Source: a virus
Length of the DNA: 64,000 nucleotides
Strand: one strand, 5' to 3'
IMG/VR virus record: IMGVR_UViG_3300036770_005754
Coordinates: 112,559-176,558 of that record
Position 1 is the first letter of the stretch; every line of letters starts with the position of its first letter. Shown here piece by piece: positions 49,168-58,622 of the stretch. The translations under genes and the position numbers were made by a program. Below the pieces are notes generated by a model. It worked only from the letters and a program-made list of their open reading frames with translations. It made no database searches and was not told the DNA's origin.

Positions 49168-50880
49168 ATGTTTTTCAATTTAGAAGCAATCAAACATCAC
49201 TTTCCTAAAGAAGAATTTCGAGAAGGTCAACTAGAAGCCATAGAATTCGCTCTCAATGCATTCAACTCTGGGAAAAAGATCGTAATCCTAGAATGCCCGA
49301 CAGGTAGTGGTAAATCAGCAATCGGCATGACCGTTGCGAATATGGTCAAAACATCATATTATCTGACTATCACCAAAATACTACAGGACCAACTTGTCGA
49401 CGATTTCGGAGACAAAATCGTCGAACTCAAAGGCAGAAACTCATACCCATGCACATTTTACGACAGGCATGGTCAAAAATTGGTCGATAGAAAATTGTGG
49501 TCAAGAGATGAACTCGAAAGAATGCGTATAGAAAACGCAAATTGCACAAATGGATTTTGCAGAACAAAATGGAATCAACATGGTAAATTCAAATGCGATA
49601 AATGCTTCTTGAAAACGGGCGTTGATGGGAAATCGAAAGGAGATCTTGACACACTACCAATAGGTATGACATATAGCGCATGCCCATATTATGAACAAGT
49701 CTACAAAGCAGTTAAAGCCAGCAAAGTGGTTATGAACTTCTCTAGCTTTCTATTCCAAACCCAGATGACAAAGAGATTCGAAGACCCCAGAGACCTGATG
49801 ATCATAGATGAATGTCATAATATTGAACCACAATTATTAGATTTCATATCTTTCTCGATCTCTGACCAATATTTAAAAGACCATGGGGTATTGATACCTA
49901 ATTTAGGTTGTGCTAGGGAATATAAGCGATGGATGAAAGAAAATAAAGTAGTTGAAATCCTGTTCAATACTATCAAAGAAGCTAAAGAAAATGGGAATGC
50001 TAGAACCGAGGACGAACTTACCAAAACTCTGAAAAGATACCAAATGTTTTCAGAGAACGTCGATCTAGCCGATTCAGAATGGATATCAGAATACGAACTC
50101 AAAAACAACAAAGGAAACCATTATAATAGGGTGACCTTTAAACCAGTAATGGTTAAACAATTCGTTAATAATCTGTTGTTCAAGCATGCTCCAATGATCC
50201 TAATGATGAGTGCTACCGTCCTCGATGTTAATGTTATGTGTAGATCACTAGGTATCGACAGAGAACACGTCGCAGCATATAGAGTCAAAAACAGATTCCC
50301 AAAAAAGAATCGTCCGATATACATAAAGCCAGTAGCCAAGATGACAGGAGGAGCATCTAAAATGGGCGAATGGGCCCCGTTATTGATCAAAGAGGTAGAC
50401 AGATTAGTCGACAAACATAGCGGTGTTAAAGGTATCATTCATACTCATAACTTCGCCATCATGGACCAACTATTGAATAAATGTTCAAGAGGTACGAAGA
50501 AGAGATTCATCAATCAGCGTGATTTTAAAGACAAGAGCCAGATGTTAGAGCATCACGCGAACAGCACAGACACAGTTATAGTCGCACCGGCAATGCACGA
50601 AGGCATTAACCTCATAGGTGATCTTAGCAGATTCCAAATAATATGTAAGGTCCCATATCCAAATTGTTTCGATGATAAACAACTTGCAAGACGTGTTGAA
50701 ATAGACCGATCATATTATACATGGTTGACCGCTCTGAAATTAGTACAATCATACGGCAGATCAATAAGAAGCCCAACTGACCATGCTGTTACATATATTT
50801 TAGATAAATCCATTGAAAGATTCATGTCAGACTCAAGTTCAATGTTGCCAGATTGGTTCAAAGAAGCTATCCAGAGGTGA
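49168..50880 (+). CDS. DinG/XPD-like superfamily 2 helicase
   Basis: A 570-residue helicase. Walker A CPTGSGKSAIG at 43-53, a cysteine cluster between about residues 90 and 175 (SYPCTFYDRHG, NANCTNGFCRTKW, FKCDKCFLKTG, SACPYYEQV) that fits an iron-sulfur domain, the DEAD-type box LMIIDECHNIEP, and C-terminal motifs LMMSATVLD, APAMHEGINLIGD and LKLVQSYGRSIRS (Q/R helicase VI). Such enzymes unwind forked or damaged DNA 5'-3'. It is followed by SbcC after three bases, suggesting joint expression for recombination or repair. Confidence 0.82.
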   Translation: MFFNLEAIKHHFPKEEFREGQLEAIEFALNAFNSGKKIVILECPTGSGKSAIGMTVANMVKTSYYLTITKILQDQLVDDFGDKIVELKGRNSYPCTFYDRHGQKLVDRKLWSRDELERMRIENANCTNGFCRTKWNQHGKFKCDKCFLKTGVDGKSKGDLDTLPIGMTYSACPYYEQVYKAVKASKVVMNFSSFLFQTQMTKRFEDPRDLMIIDECHNIEPQLLDFISFSISDQYLKDHGVLIPNLGCAREYKRWMKENKVVEILFNTIKEAKENGNARTEDELTKTLKRYQMFSENVDLADSEWISEYELKNNKGNHYNRVTFKPVMVKQFVNNLLFKHAPMILMMSATVLDVNVMCRSLGIDREHVAAYRVKNRFPKKNRPIYIKPVAKMTGGASKMGEWAPLLIKEVDRLVDKHSGVKGIIHTHNFAIMDQLLNKCSRGTKKRFINQRDFKDKSQMLEHHANSTDTVIVAPAMHEGINLIGDLSRFQIICKVPYPNCFDDKQLARRVEIDRSYYTWLTALKLVQSYGRSIRSPTDHAVTYILDKSIERFMSDSSSMLPDWFKEAIQR

Positions 50881-50883
50881 TCA

Positions 50884-52716
50884 GTGTTAGAGCTAAAATC
50901 GATTGAGTGGAAGAATTTCATGTCGTATGGCGATTACGACAATTACTTAGAACTCGATAATCTTGGACAGTGTTTAATCACTGGGGAAGTCACAGGTGAT
51001 GAAAAGTCTGCATTTGACGAGAGTGGATCATCTGTTATTAAGAAATCCAATGGTGCTGGGAAATCGACGATACCAAACGTGATCCTATGGGCACTTTTTG
51101 GCAGGACGATGCATTCAGCAAACCCTGGCGACAAAGTAATAAATTGGTTTACTGGTAAAGACTGCGTCGCTAAATTAACATTTAAAAATGGCGATCATAT
51201 CATAAGAACCAGAAATGCCGAAGGATTAAATGAGCTATCATTCATTAAGGATGGTGAAGAATTCTCTTCTAGTGTATTGTCGACATCCAAGAACCAACAA
51301 GCAGAGCTGAATAAAGCATTTAATCTCGATTGGGAACTATTATGTGGCTCAATGTTCTTTAATCAATATAGCAAACCATGGATGGAAATGGCTGACCAAA
51401 CAAGAAAGAAAGCAATAGAGCGAGTTCTACATGTAGACAGATTTGAATATCGTTCGAAAGTCGCGAAAGCCAAATGTGATAAATTAGACTCAGAAGTTAA
51501 AAAATTACGTAATAAGATCGAAGAATATAATAGAAATAAATTACGACTGGCCAATGAGATAACAAGAATAACTGAGGCAAGAGACAGATTCGACACCAAC
51601 AGACAAGAGCGCGTTGCTACTATTATAGATTCAGCAAATGCTGCTTTAGCCAAACGCGACCTGATAGCATTACCAGACCTTGAAAAACTACAATCCAAAT
51701 GGGATGTGATATATAAAATCAAGAAGAAAATAGAAGACATGCAAACTACGGCGAACACCAGTTCAACCAAAATAGCCACTATAGAGGGAACAATATCATC
51801 GATTAGACAGAGAATAAAGGCTTGGAAAGATAAGTCGGGCAAATCATGTGGCTTGTGTGAACAATCTGTCCCAGCAACACATACAGCAGCTAAAATAGAG
51901 CCACTACAAGCCGAACTTGACAAGAAATTGGCTGAGATGGCGGAAGAGCGAGACATACTTGATTCGAGCTTAGAGAAGATAAGTTCTGCTAAGAAGTTAC
52001 TAACAGACAAAACGCCAGAATTGACAATATCAAATGCCAGAGATATCTATAAACAATGGGAAATGTACGATAATGAATATAAAAGATTATTGAAATCAGC
52101 CGACCGAGTTGCGGTAGAAACCAACCCTCATGAGGACACTTTGGCTGAAACAATTGAACTAAGCGAAAAGTGCGACGAGGACGTCAAAAAAGCCGAAGGT
52201 GAGATAGAGAGGGTCGAATATCTTAATAGACACTTCAATTATATTTATAAAGCTTGGAATGATAGGACGAAAATTAAGAGTTTCGTTTTCCACGAGCATA
52301 TACCATATATCAACCGTAGGTTAAAACATTATCTTGATGTTTTCGGCCTTGATATCCAAGTTGAACTAACACCGGCTTTGGGCATAACTAGCAATATGTG
52401 GGGATATGAATTTGAATCTGGTGGTGAGCGGAAACGGACCGATGTAGCATTCATGCTGGCTATGTTCAATTTCCATGAACAGATGTACGGTAGGCAGTCT
52501 AATGTACTAGTTTTAGACGAAGTCGACGGGCGATTAGATGACGACGGCATTGACTCCCTTATAAATGTTATAAAGAACGATTTAGCAGATAAGGTGGAGA
52601 CTGTCATGGTTATCTCTCATAGAGACATGATGCATGATACTTTCCCAAGAGAATTGTGCATTAGACGTGCTGGTGATGGCGATTTTCGCGGCTTCTCGAA
52701 GATCGAGTTAATTTGA
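50884..52716 (+). CDS. SbcC / gp46-like ATPase (Rad50 family)
   Basis: A 610-residue SMC-like protein from a GTG start three bases after the helicase stop. Walker A KKSNGAGKSTI near 54-63 (preceded by a 12-residue acidic insert), long coiled-coil arms, zinc-hook CGLC near 322, ABC signature ESGGERKRTDV near 512 and Walker B VLVLDEVDGRLDDDG near 540, then VISHRD. With SbcD it binds and trims DNA ends. Shorter than bacterial SbcC, close to T4 gp46 (560). Confidence 0.9.
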   Translation: MLELKSIEWKNFMSYGDYDNYLELDNLGQCLITGEVTGDEKSAFDESGSSVIKKSNGAGKSTIPNVILWALFGRTMHSANPGDKVINWFTGKDCVAKLTFKNGDHIIRTRNAEGLNELSFIKDGEEFSSSVLSTSKNQQAELNKAFNLDWELLCGSMFFNQYSKPWMEMADQTRKKAIERVLHVDRFEYRSKVAKAKCDKLDSEVKKLRNKIEEYNRNKLRLANEITRITEARDRFDTNRQERVATIIDSANAALAKRDLIALPDLEKLQSKWDVIYKIKKKIEDMQTTANTSSTKIATIEGTISSIRQRIKAWKDKSGKSCGLCEQSVPATHTAAKIEPLQAELDKKLAEMAEERDILDSSLEKISSAKKLLTDKTPELTISNARDIYKQWEMYDNEYKRLLKSADRVAVETNPHEDTLAETIELSEKCDEDVKKAEGEIERVEYLNRHFNYIYKAWNDRTKIKSFVFHEHIPYINRRLKHYLDVFGLDIQVELTPALGITSNMWGYEFESGGERKRTDVAFMLAMFNFHEQMYGRQSNVLVLDEVDGRLDDDGIDSLINVIKNDLADKVETVMVISHRDMMHDTFPRELCIRRAGDGDFRGFSKIELI

Positions 52717-52725
52717 GGAATACCA

Positions 52726-52926
52726 ATGGATTCAGAATCTGTCGCTACGCTTGAGTTACAACAGGATTTGTTGAAATATCGAATTTTATGCGGGAAGCTT
52801 CAAGCAACTGTTTATCGTTTGGAACGAGAGCGAGATGGGCTTCAAAAAGCCTACGACCTATTACAAATAAAATCTGGGAGGCGAGAAAGAGAATTATTAC
52901 GGCGATTGTGGAGATTACAAAAATAG
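52726..52926 (+). CDS. Small coiled-coil protein
   Basis: A 66-residue protein, one long amphipathic helix (VATLELQQDLLKYRILCGK, RLERERDGLQKAYDLLQIK, basic end RRERELLRRLWRLQK). GAGGA before the ATG. It follows SbcC by nine bases. Unknown function; could be a dimeric helix. Confidence 0.65.
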   Translation: MDSESVATLELQQDLLKYRILCGKLQATVYRLERERDGLQKAYDLLQIKSGRRERELLRRLWRLQK

Positions 52927-52930
52927 CGAA

Positions 52931-53107
52931 ATGTTATATCGAACATCACAACGAGCGATACTTTTTTGCGACGATTCGACGCATAAGTTCGCGGGCAAAA
53001 TTGCTCCGCTTGAAGAGATTAACTGGCAATATCCTTCAATTGCCTGTTGTATTCGAAAAATTCGAAGACCAAGAACCGTAGCACCAACCATTGGGTATAA
53101 TACATGA
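52931..53107 (+). CDS. Small protein, 58 residues
   Basis: A frame from ATG 52931 ending in TGA that overlaps the next ATG (ATGA at 53104), the coupling seen between real genes here. Sequence MLYRTSQRAILFCDDSTHK..., with INWQYPSIACCIRKIRRPRT at the end. The alternative larger frame at 52788-53081 overlaps the previous gene. No ribosome site is obvious. Confidence 0.5.
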   Translation: MLYRTSQRAILFCDDSTHKFAGKIAPLEEINWQYPSIACCIRKIRRPRTVAPTIGYNT

Positions 53108-53307
53108 TTACGCATCGTCATATCAAATCTGCTCGCAAGACACGCAACTGCACTCGGTGCGGTCAGCAAATAGACAAAGGACAACCCTGTGATGTGCAAG
53201 CACATACGTGGGGGCAGAAAATTCTGACAGAACATCATTACCACGCTGAATGTTGGGAAGTAGTGATGGCACTCGAGCTTAATAAACAAGATATTCGACC
53301 ACGATGA
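53104..53307 (+). CDS. Small zinc-finger protein
   Basis: A 67-residue protein: basic start (ITHRHIKSARKTRNC), CTRCGQQIDKGQPCDVQAH and then HHYHAECWEV. The C-x-x-C ... C ... H-x-x-C spacing looks like a small LIM/PARP-type zinc finger. ATGA overlap with the upstream gene. Possibly DNA-binding. Confidence 0.65.
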   Translation: MITHRHIKSARKTRNCTRCGQQIDKGQPCDVQAHTWGQKILTEHHYHAECWEVVMALELNKQDIRPR

Positions 53308-53343
53308 TTACGACCATACATCGCGTTCCTCGGAAACTATGTT

Positions 53344-53568
53344 ATGCCAGTATTCGACCGCACAGGTCAAAAATTCGATGTAAGCGACCGTGTGTGGCTA
53401 CACAACCGAAAGTATGTTGTTATAGCTGTAAACAGTGAATTAAACTTAGTCGAAATACTCGGCACTGATGGCCAGATATGTTGTCTAAACGCAAAGCATT
53501 GTGTCGTGATACGTGAAGAACGACTACAATTAGATCATGGACAGTATAATGATCACAAAATTAGGTAA
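53344..53568 (+). CDS. Hypothetical beta-rich small protein
   Basis: A 74-residue protein with KFDVSDRVWLHNRKYVVIA and SELNLVEILGTDGQICCL, likely a KOW/SH3-like barrel. Converges on the structural gene at 53561 with an 8-base overlap. Function unknown. Confidence 0.6.
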   Translation: MPVFDRTGQKFDVSDRVWLHNRKYVVIAVNSELNLVEILGTDGQICCLNAKHCVVIREERLQLDHGQYNDHKIR

Positions 53569-54781
53569 TATACTCAAACCATCCTATGTTAGCTAATATA
53601 TCAACATTATCAGAATTAGACAGCATGACAAGGCTAACTGTATCGCTAGTTCCGTTTATGAATTTACCAATCTGATATTTGAAATCTGAAACATTTGCAA
53701 TGTTGATCGAACCTTGCTTAGGGACATACCCAGATAATATATCAACCCCACCCGATATAGATGTCGCTAACGTATTGTATTGTACGACATTGTTAGAATG
53801 ATTATTCCACGAATTATTGTCTAACGTGCCATTTACAACCAATTTATACAATGCTATCTGATTTGACAGCACGTCTATGCTCAATGAACTCGGAACGACT
53901 ATTGAACTGATCTTTGTAGATGATAATCTCAGTGAGATTATTGGATATGCTACATTTTTGTCAGCTAATTTTTTCGAAGTAGTTCCTAAACCGATATTGA
54001 ACGATTTCGGTATCCCCTCGAACCCTGCTTCTGAAACAACACTGTTGCATATTTGCTTTAACGTATTTGGCATGCTCGTCTGCCCCAGATTCGTTATTTC
54101 GGCCCTAAGTGGCAGACATGCCGTTGTCATGTATGTTCCTGTGATTGGGCTGGATGACTCAGCGGTGTGCTTAAATGTATGACAATGGATATATTTCCCA
54201 CCAAGTATAAATCCAATTCTCACATCCCCGACTCCTAGCCATTCGATATCTATCCACAATATTAGTGAATAATTGAATTTACCACTCATGTCTATGCCAC
54301 TTGGGCCGCTTCCGTCAAGTTTATCGATGTTCCAGTTAGACCTTTGTACTCTTGTTTCGTTTACGCTACCAGATGTTGATGATCTTAATACAAAATTGAT
54401 GGTCAATCCATCTTGTTCTATGAAGACGCCGTTATCAGAGTCGAAGTAACCTATTCGTTGTCGTAAATTGGTTTGTGGCGGCGCTAATGTAAATGTTGAT
54501 AATATCAATAGCGACTTGCCAGGCTGATAAGCCATTATACGTTTTGTCTGTCTTATGACCTGTGATCCTGTTTCGGTCGTAACGTTCATGTTAATTAGAC
54601 TACTATTTGAGTCATGTGATATAGAACCTCCGGCGGCTACTGCTGTGTCCCATTTACCGTTGTCTTGGTATCTAAATTGACTGTCGAATATCGTATACGG
54701 TGAGCTGACTCTGAATCTACCGAATGCGTCAATAGATCCCGGCGGGAATTCTGATATTATTGAATTACGTACGTAGCTCAT
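53561..54781 (-). CDS. Putative virion structural protein
   Basis: About 406 residues from the ATG at 54781 (ATGA overlap with the upstream gene; a GTG four codons earlier is possible). N-terminus SIDAFGRFRVSSPYTIFDSQFRY is a block I recall at the start of many large-phage virion proteins, D-A-F-G-R-x-R-V-S-x-P-x-T-x-F-D. It is then beta-rich throughout (strands such as SLLILSTFTLAPPQTNLRQR and YFDSDNGVFIEQDG). It is far from the 1-20 kb structural module. Confidence 0.65.
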   Translation of the reverse strand: MSYVRNSIISEFPPGSIDAFGRFRVSSPYTIFDSQFRYQDNGKWDTAVAAGGSISHDSNSSLINMNVTTETGSQVIRQTKRIMAYQPGKSLLILSTFTLAPPQTNLRQRIGYFDSDNGVFIEQDGLTINFVLRSSTSGSVNETRVQRSNWNIDKLDGSGPSGIDMSGKFNYSLILWIDIEWLGVGDVRIGFILGGKYIHCHTFKHTAESSSPITGTYMTTACLPLRAEITNLGQTSMPNTLKQICNSVVSEAGFEGIPKSFNIGLGTTSKKLADKNVAYPIISLRLSSTKISSIVVPSSLSIDVLSNQIALYKLVVNGTLDNNSWNNHSNNVVQYNTLATSISGGVDILSGYVPKQGSINIANVSDFKYQIGKFINGTSDTVSLVMLSNSDNVDILANIGWFEYIT

Positions 54782-55233
54782 ACTATGTGCCACTCCTCTC
54801 CATCGTATATCATTGAGAAAGCTTCTCTTGCATAGATCATTTTGTTGCTTTCGCCGTCTACTACGTTTGATATTTTGACTAGTTTATTGTCAGTAGCATT
54901 TTTTACTGTACATCTGTAGCTTTTTGGTGGGTTCGGCGGTAGGTGTACGGTCACTGAATTTTTGCATATTACGGTTGTTCGACGTTTGCTTGTTATAGTA
55001 TAATCATTGTGTGTTATTACAACATCTTCCTTGATGTTAGAACCTGCCAGCCAATCTATAAATTCTTGGATCTTTGGGCCGATTTCTATTTCTAGTACCT
55101 TAGATAGTTTATTGTCAGGAATGTCTATTTCGTATGAATTATTAGACAGTATTGGCCTGAATTCTTGGATTGTGTCATCAGAGTACGACACTCTTACCAC
55201 AAGCGCATGCAATATTATGTCATTTACGTTCAT
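54778..55233 (-). CDS. Virion-associated hypothetical protein
   Basis: A 151-residue protein with a very strong ribosome site (GGAGGAGG). Content: ILHALVVRVSYSDDTIQEFR, a helix and IEIGPKIQEFIDWLAGSN, then ITHNDYTITSKRRTTVICK, a beta C-terminal half ending YDGEEWHIV. The final W-H-I-V after Y-D-G is common in fibre-type proteins. Coupled with the DAFGR structural gene. Function unknown. Confidence 0.6.
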   Translation of the reverse strand: MNVNDIILHALVVRVSYSDDTIQEFRPILSNNSYEIDIPDNKLSKVLEIEIGPKIQEFIDWLAGSNIKEDVVITHNDYTITSKRRTTVICKNSVTVHLPPNPPKSYRCTVKNATDNKLVKISNVVDGESNKMIYAREAFSMIYDGEEWHIV

Positions 55234-55290
55234 AGCCTCCTCCTCCAGTATTTTTGCGAGCTGATAGCTGGAGTTTGAGACAACTAATGT

Positions 55291-55515
55291 TTATTGTGCA
55301 TCGCCGAGCGTGGTTGAGCGCCTATCAACATGGCGTGTGGTTTCGGCTCTTTCTGTTTCGATGTTTTCGTTGAGCCTGTTTCGCAACATCACGAGCAGAG
55401 ACGTTTCTGCCTGTTCTTCCGTCAGTAGCGCACGCAACATGTCGCTACCGCGCCGATTGAGGGTATCGACGACTGATCCCTGGCGTTTTCTCTCAGCAGC
55501 AGTTTTTCTTCGCAT
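55291..55515 (-). CDS. Small charged helical protein
   Basis: A 74-residue Arg/Glu-rich protein (RRKTAAERKRQGSVVDTLN, SLLVMLRNRLNENIETE). Helical, possibly dimeric. AAGG before the ATG. Unknown. Confidence 0.55.
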   Translation of the reverse strand: MRRKTAAERKRQGSVVDTLNRRGSDMLRALLTEEQAETSLLVMLRNRLNENIETERAETTRHVDRRSTTLGDAQ

Positions 55516-55546
55516 ATATGACCTTAGAGTCGGTAGGTTAAATCAT

Positions 55547-56734
55547 TCAAGAGAAATCGTCATCTTCGTCATCTGTGTTTTCGACATTTGCGTATTTTTC
55601 GACGTGCTTTTTAGCATATCTTTCGCCTAATACTGATTGCATGAGCCATTCGATTATATATCCAGTTATTTTTCGATAGTCTCGTATTGGACAATTAACA
55701 ACAATTGTGTTTTCATATTCATCCGTTAAATATAAATCCCCATCTTCTATAGCCCCAACAATGGTGCTGTTTGCTTTTTCTTGTTTGATTAATGGTATGT
55801 TTTCACCATCGACTGAGAATTCTGGTTTTGGACCGCCCAAGTGAAACCATCGGACAAGTCCGTCACCAAATATATTGCCTTGCAATCTATGTAGATTTTG
55901 AGATTCAATAGGTCCCTTTGTCCAGCCGCCGGTCGCCCGCCTCGGTTCATAGAAAGTTCCGTGTATGCTGACCTCGATGGTCTTTTCATCCGCTATGGCT
56001 CTAAAGTTACCATACCTAATGGCCGCACGACGTAAAGATGTGGCCAGCAATTTTGTGTCTGGTACTCTTGAGCGTTCCATTCCGATGAAAGAACTGTTTC
56101 TTATAGCTTGTCTAACTTGTCCGGATGCATACTTTGCTAATTGAGCAGGATTTGCGTTATCGCGATAGTTCAGTGCTTCTGATAGCCACGCTCGTTCGTC
56201 CAGAAATTCTATAATTTCACCGTCATGATGCAGCATATTCATCAGCCGATCTACTGCGATGATCTTATCATGAAGTGTGTTCGAGTCTGCAGCTTTCACT
56301 ATTTCGGTCGCAATGCCTCTCCAAGTGTCTTCAGCAAAGTGCCCGTCGATTTTGTTCTCAGTTATGTATAGAAGAAGTTTTATTCTTTCATACAATGGTA
56401 CTCTTTTTACAATGACTGATTGTTCTTCCTCTATATCTTGACCTGGCAGTGTATCTGAATTATTTAAATAGACATCATCCAATTGTTGTAGTATCGGTAA
56501 CCATACTCTAGCAAGATTTTTATCGCTAATCGACTCTATGTTCGAAAATCTCAAAACGCAAATACTTGATAGTTGGTTTAAAAGATCTTCCCAAACATAG
56601 TTAACATAGAATCGTGTAAGTCTTTTGATATCTTGATCATTGTTGTTGCTAAGATCAGAGCTGGCATATAATAACGAATACAAATCAAAGAAATCTCGAC
56701 GACTGAACGCTTCATTAATACTTGATAATCTCAT
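55547..56734 (-). CDS. Large hypothetical protein
   Basis: A 395-residue protein, helical in the first 230 residues (DFFDLYSLLYASSDLSN, LYERIKLLLYITENK, DERAWLSEALNYRDNAN) and beta-rich later (TIEVSIHGTFYEPRRA, GLVRWFHLGGPKPEFS), ending in an acidic DDEDDDFS tail. No recognised family; the shape of a helical body, beta domain and acidic tail is compatible with a virion or assembly protein. Confidence 0.65.
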   Translation of the reverse strand: MRLSSINEAFSRRDFFDLYSLLYASSDLSNNNDQDIKRLTRFYVNYVWEDLLNQLSSICVLRFSNIESISDKNLARVWLPILQQLDDVYLNNSDTLPGQDIEEEQSVIVKRVPLYERIKLLLYITENKIDGHFAEDTWRGIATEIVKAADSNTLHDKIIAVDRLMNMLHHDGEIIEFLDERAWLSEALNYRDNANPAQLAKYASGQVRQAIRNSSFIGMERSRVPDTKLLATSLRRAAIRYGNFRAIADEKTIEVSIHGTFYEPRRATGGWTKGPIESQNLHRLQGNIFGDGLVRWFHLGGPKPEFSVDGENIPLIKQEKANSTIVGAIEDGDLYLTDEYENTIVVNCPIRDYRKITGYIIEWLMQSVLGERYAKKHVEKYANVENTDDEDDDFS

Positions 56735-56785
56735 TACATAGCCTTACTTGTAAGCTATAGGATGATATATTTTCTGGAAGATCAG

Positions 56786-57172
56786 TTATCTCTCAATTTC
56801 CACGTACTCGAATTCTATGCGATTGACAAGCGTGTCTATGCCGAACGGTAGTTCCATATGATCACTGAGCATATCGACGAATTGGTCACCAGTCCAACCT
56901 TTGAATCCTTCCTTTGTCGCCTCGGCGGCACCATACGCTTCATCTTTGAGTATACGAGACAGTGGTTCTATTCTTGTCCTAATAATTCGGATTTGAGCCA
57001 GCCGTTGAATTTTCTCACCCTTACGTAATCCCGTGCATTTTACGCAGGCATTCAAGATATCGCCTGGTCGTAAGAAACCCCATCCGATGCGGCGTGTTAC
57101 AGTCTTCGTTTTGTCGCGAATTTGATTAGCCGACATAGCGAATTGCATATTACGTGGCATTGCCGTATCCAT
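56786..57172 (-). CDS. ASCH/PUA-like domain protein
   Basis: A 128-residue protein: MQFAMSANQIRDKTKTVTRR, GWGFLRPGDILNACVKCTGL, KGEKIQRLAQIRI and a late GWTGDQFVDMLSDH helix. K-T-V-T-R-R followed by G-W-x-x-L-x-P-G-D is the ASCH/PUA-like pattern of many phage proteins thought to bind RNA or modified nucleotides. The start at 57172 is not certain (M5 and M9 are alternatives). Confidence 0.65.
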   Translation of the reverse strand: MDTAMPRNMQFAMSANQIRDKTKTVTRRIGWGFLRPGDILNACVKCTGLRKGEKIQRLAQIRIIRTRIEPLSRILKDEAYGAAEATKEGFKGWTGDQFVDMLSDHMELPFGIDTLVNRIEFEYVEIER

Positions 57173-57206
57173 CGAGATGGGGGGTGTTTGCTTTCTGTGT
57201 GTTCAA

Positions 57207-58517
57207 CTATTTGGCACTTGGTACCATCCCACAAGCAAGCATGTTTATCTTGATGGTCTCTTTGTGATTTTTGACAGCTCGCGGTGTTATCCCCATGAAT
57301 TGTGCTATGTGGTTAATGCAAGCTTTGTTGTCTCCGTATTGGTCACTAAATCCTCTATATGAATCGCCTCTACATGACCAGATATCAAAAATCTTCCGGC
57401 ATTCTTCATTCGGCAATGATCTTCTGACTGCTGTTATGGCGTCCTCTGCCTCAATCATTGCTGTGTGGTCCTCTCGCATTGTATCTCTCCTATCGTCAGT
57501 TATGTCAGAGATTTCGAATTGGTCGTTTTCATTATCAGATCCCGAATGACTCCCATTTTCAGTCATTATAACGTGTTCTGGTTTGATGACATCCGCTGTT
57601 ATGTAAGGTGCTGCGGTGTTCACTAGGACTTTGATATTGTCTTCGTCAAATTCTACTACTACGCCATTAGCTTTGGCTTTTTCCAATATTGCTATGAATT
57701 CTGACGTTACCTCAGGAGGCGTCCTATTCGTACCTATCCTGATATGATATTTTCCTAGTTCCGGTTGCGTTTTATTACAGTAGTTGTAGCTTAGCTTATA
57801 TGAGTCGCAAACGGATATTATCTCTTGTACTATTATTCTGTCTGCTCTGTCTGAGATCGTTTGTGGTTTTTTCTTGTGTTCTACTCGACCGTTTTCTTTT
57901 AAGATCTGTCTGAAGTAGTTCCACACGAACTCAGTGAAAAATTTTACTAGCTGTCTGTCGTCTGTTAGGACTGCATCTGGATTATTGTATGCTCTTTCCC
58001 CCGCTATTGGCGTTATTGGGGTCGTACATTTTGGAGATGCTTGCCTCTCTGTAAAATCCTTGTATGAATCTTGAAAAATCTGATTATCGACATATTGGCC
58101 TTTTGAGAATTTAGTATCACCTGGGTCTATGATTAGGACTTGGTTGCAGTTTGGACAGACCGGGTATTGTCTGTCCATCATGATTTGGCGACCTTTTCTT
58201 GTGTCGTATGAGCTGGCATCGCATGCTATACACTTGAATGTGTATTTTCGATGATAGAGGAGACTTACTGTGGCTCTCCAGATAGCTATGTTGAATTCTT
58301 CTTCTGCGATGCTCCTATCGTCTCTGTAGTCTGCGCTTATTGTATTTCCAAGTTCCGTAACGAATTTGTTCTTGTGTCTTTTAATTTCCGAGTTATCTGA
58401 TACTTTTACCATTACGTCGGAGACTCGTTCTCTTTCGGATTCTGTTAGGTTGGCCATTGTGACATTTGCGAGTGATCCTCTTAACAGTAATTCTGGCATC
58501 TGGCGAACGATCGGCAT
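57207..58517 (-). CDS. Sigma-like factor with zinc-finger insert
   Basis: A 436-residue protein with GGAG six bases before the ATG. Region-2-like parts are IAEEEFNIAIWRATVSLLY and VKFFTEFVWNYFRQILKE. Between them a zinc finger, CIACDASS... and YPVCPNCNQVL, is inserted. The C-terminus has a helix-turn-helix, CINHIAQFMGITPRAVKNH, resembling sigma region 4. A central region (VIVEFDEDNIKVLV-like strand) is of unknown type. It is divergent from the gp55-like gene over a shared palindrome. It could be a phage sigma factor, or another HTH regulator. Confidence 0.5.
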   Translation of the reverse strand: MPIVRQMPELLLRGSLANVTMANLTESERERVSDVMVKVSDNSEIKRHKNKFVTELGNTISADYRDDRSIAEEEFNIAIWRATVSLLYHRKYTFKCIACDASSYDTRKGRQIMMDRQYPVCPNCNQVLIIDPGDTKFSKGQYVDNQIFQDSYKDFTERQASPKCTTPITPIAGERAYNNPDAVLTDDRQLVKFFTEFVWNYFRQILKENGRVEHKKKPQTISDRADRIIVQEIISVCDSYKLSYNYCNKTQPELGKYHIRIGTNRTPPEVTSEFIAILEKAKANGVVVEFDEDNIKVLVNTAAPYITADVIKPEHVIMTENGSHSGSDNENDQFEISDITDDRRDTMREDHTAMIEAEDAITAVRRSLPNEECRKIFDIWSCRGDSYRGFSDQYGDNKACINHIAQFMGITPRAVKNHKETIKINMLACGMVPSAK

Positions 58518-58561
58518 GAACTACTCCAATATCAATACTCAGGGAATTTCATGTTCATCAT

Positions 58562-58584
58562 TGATCAATAATCCGTATTGATCA
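58562..58584. promoter_or_regulatory. Palindromic operator-like site between two sigma-like genes
   Basis: A perfect 9-bp inverted repeat TGATCAATA / TATTGATCA with a 5-base spacer (58571-58575), located about 45 bases from the minus-strand start (58517) and 39 bases from the plus-strand start (58623). AT-rich and symmetrical, it has the look of a dimeric repressor site, or would form a hairpin in either leader. Confidence 0.6.
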
Positions 58585-58622
58585 TTTTCATTGGGTTCGA
58601 TTCTTGTCGCAGGAGGAAAACG

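Noticed and set aside
51363-52010. 215-residue minus-strand ORF opposite SbcC
   Set aside because: Ser/Leu-rich antisense shadow of the coiled-coil region; no start signal.
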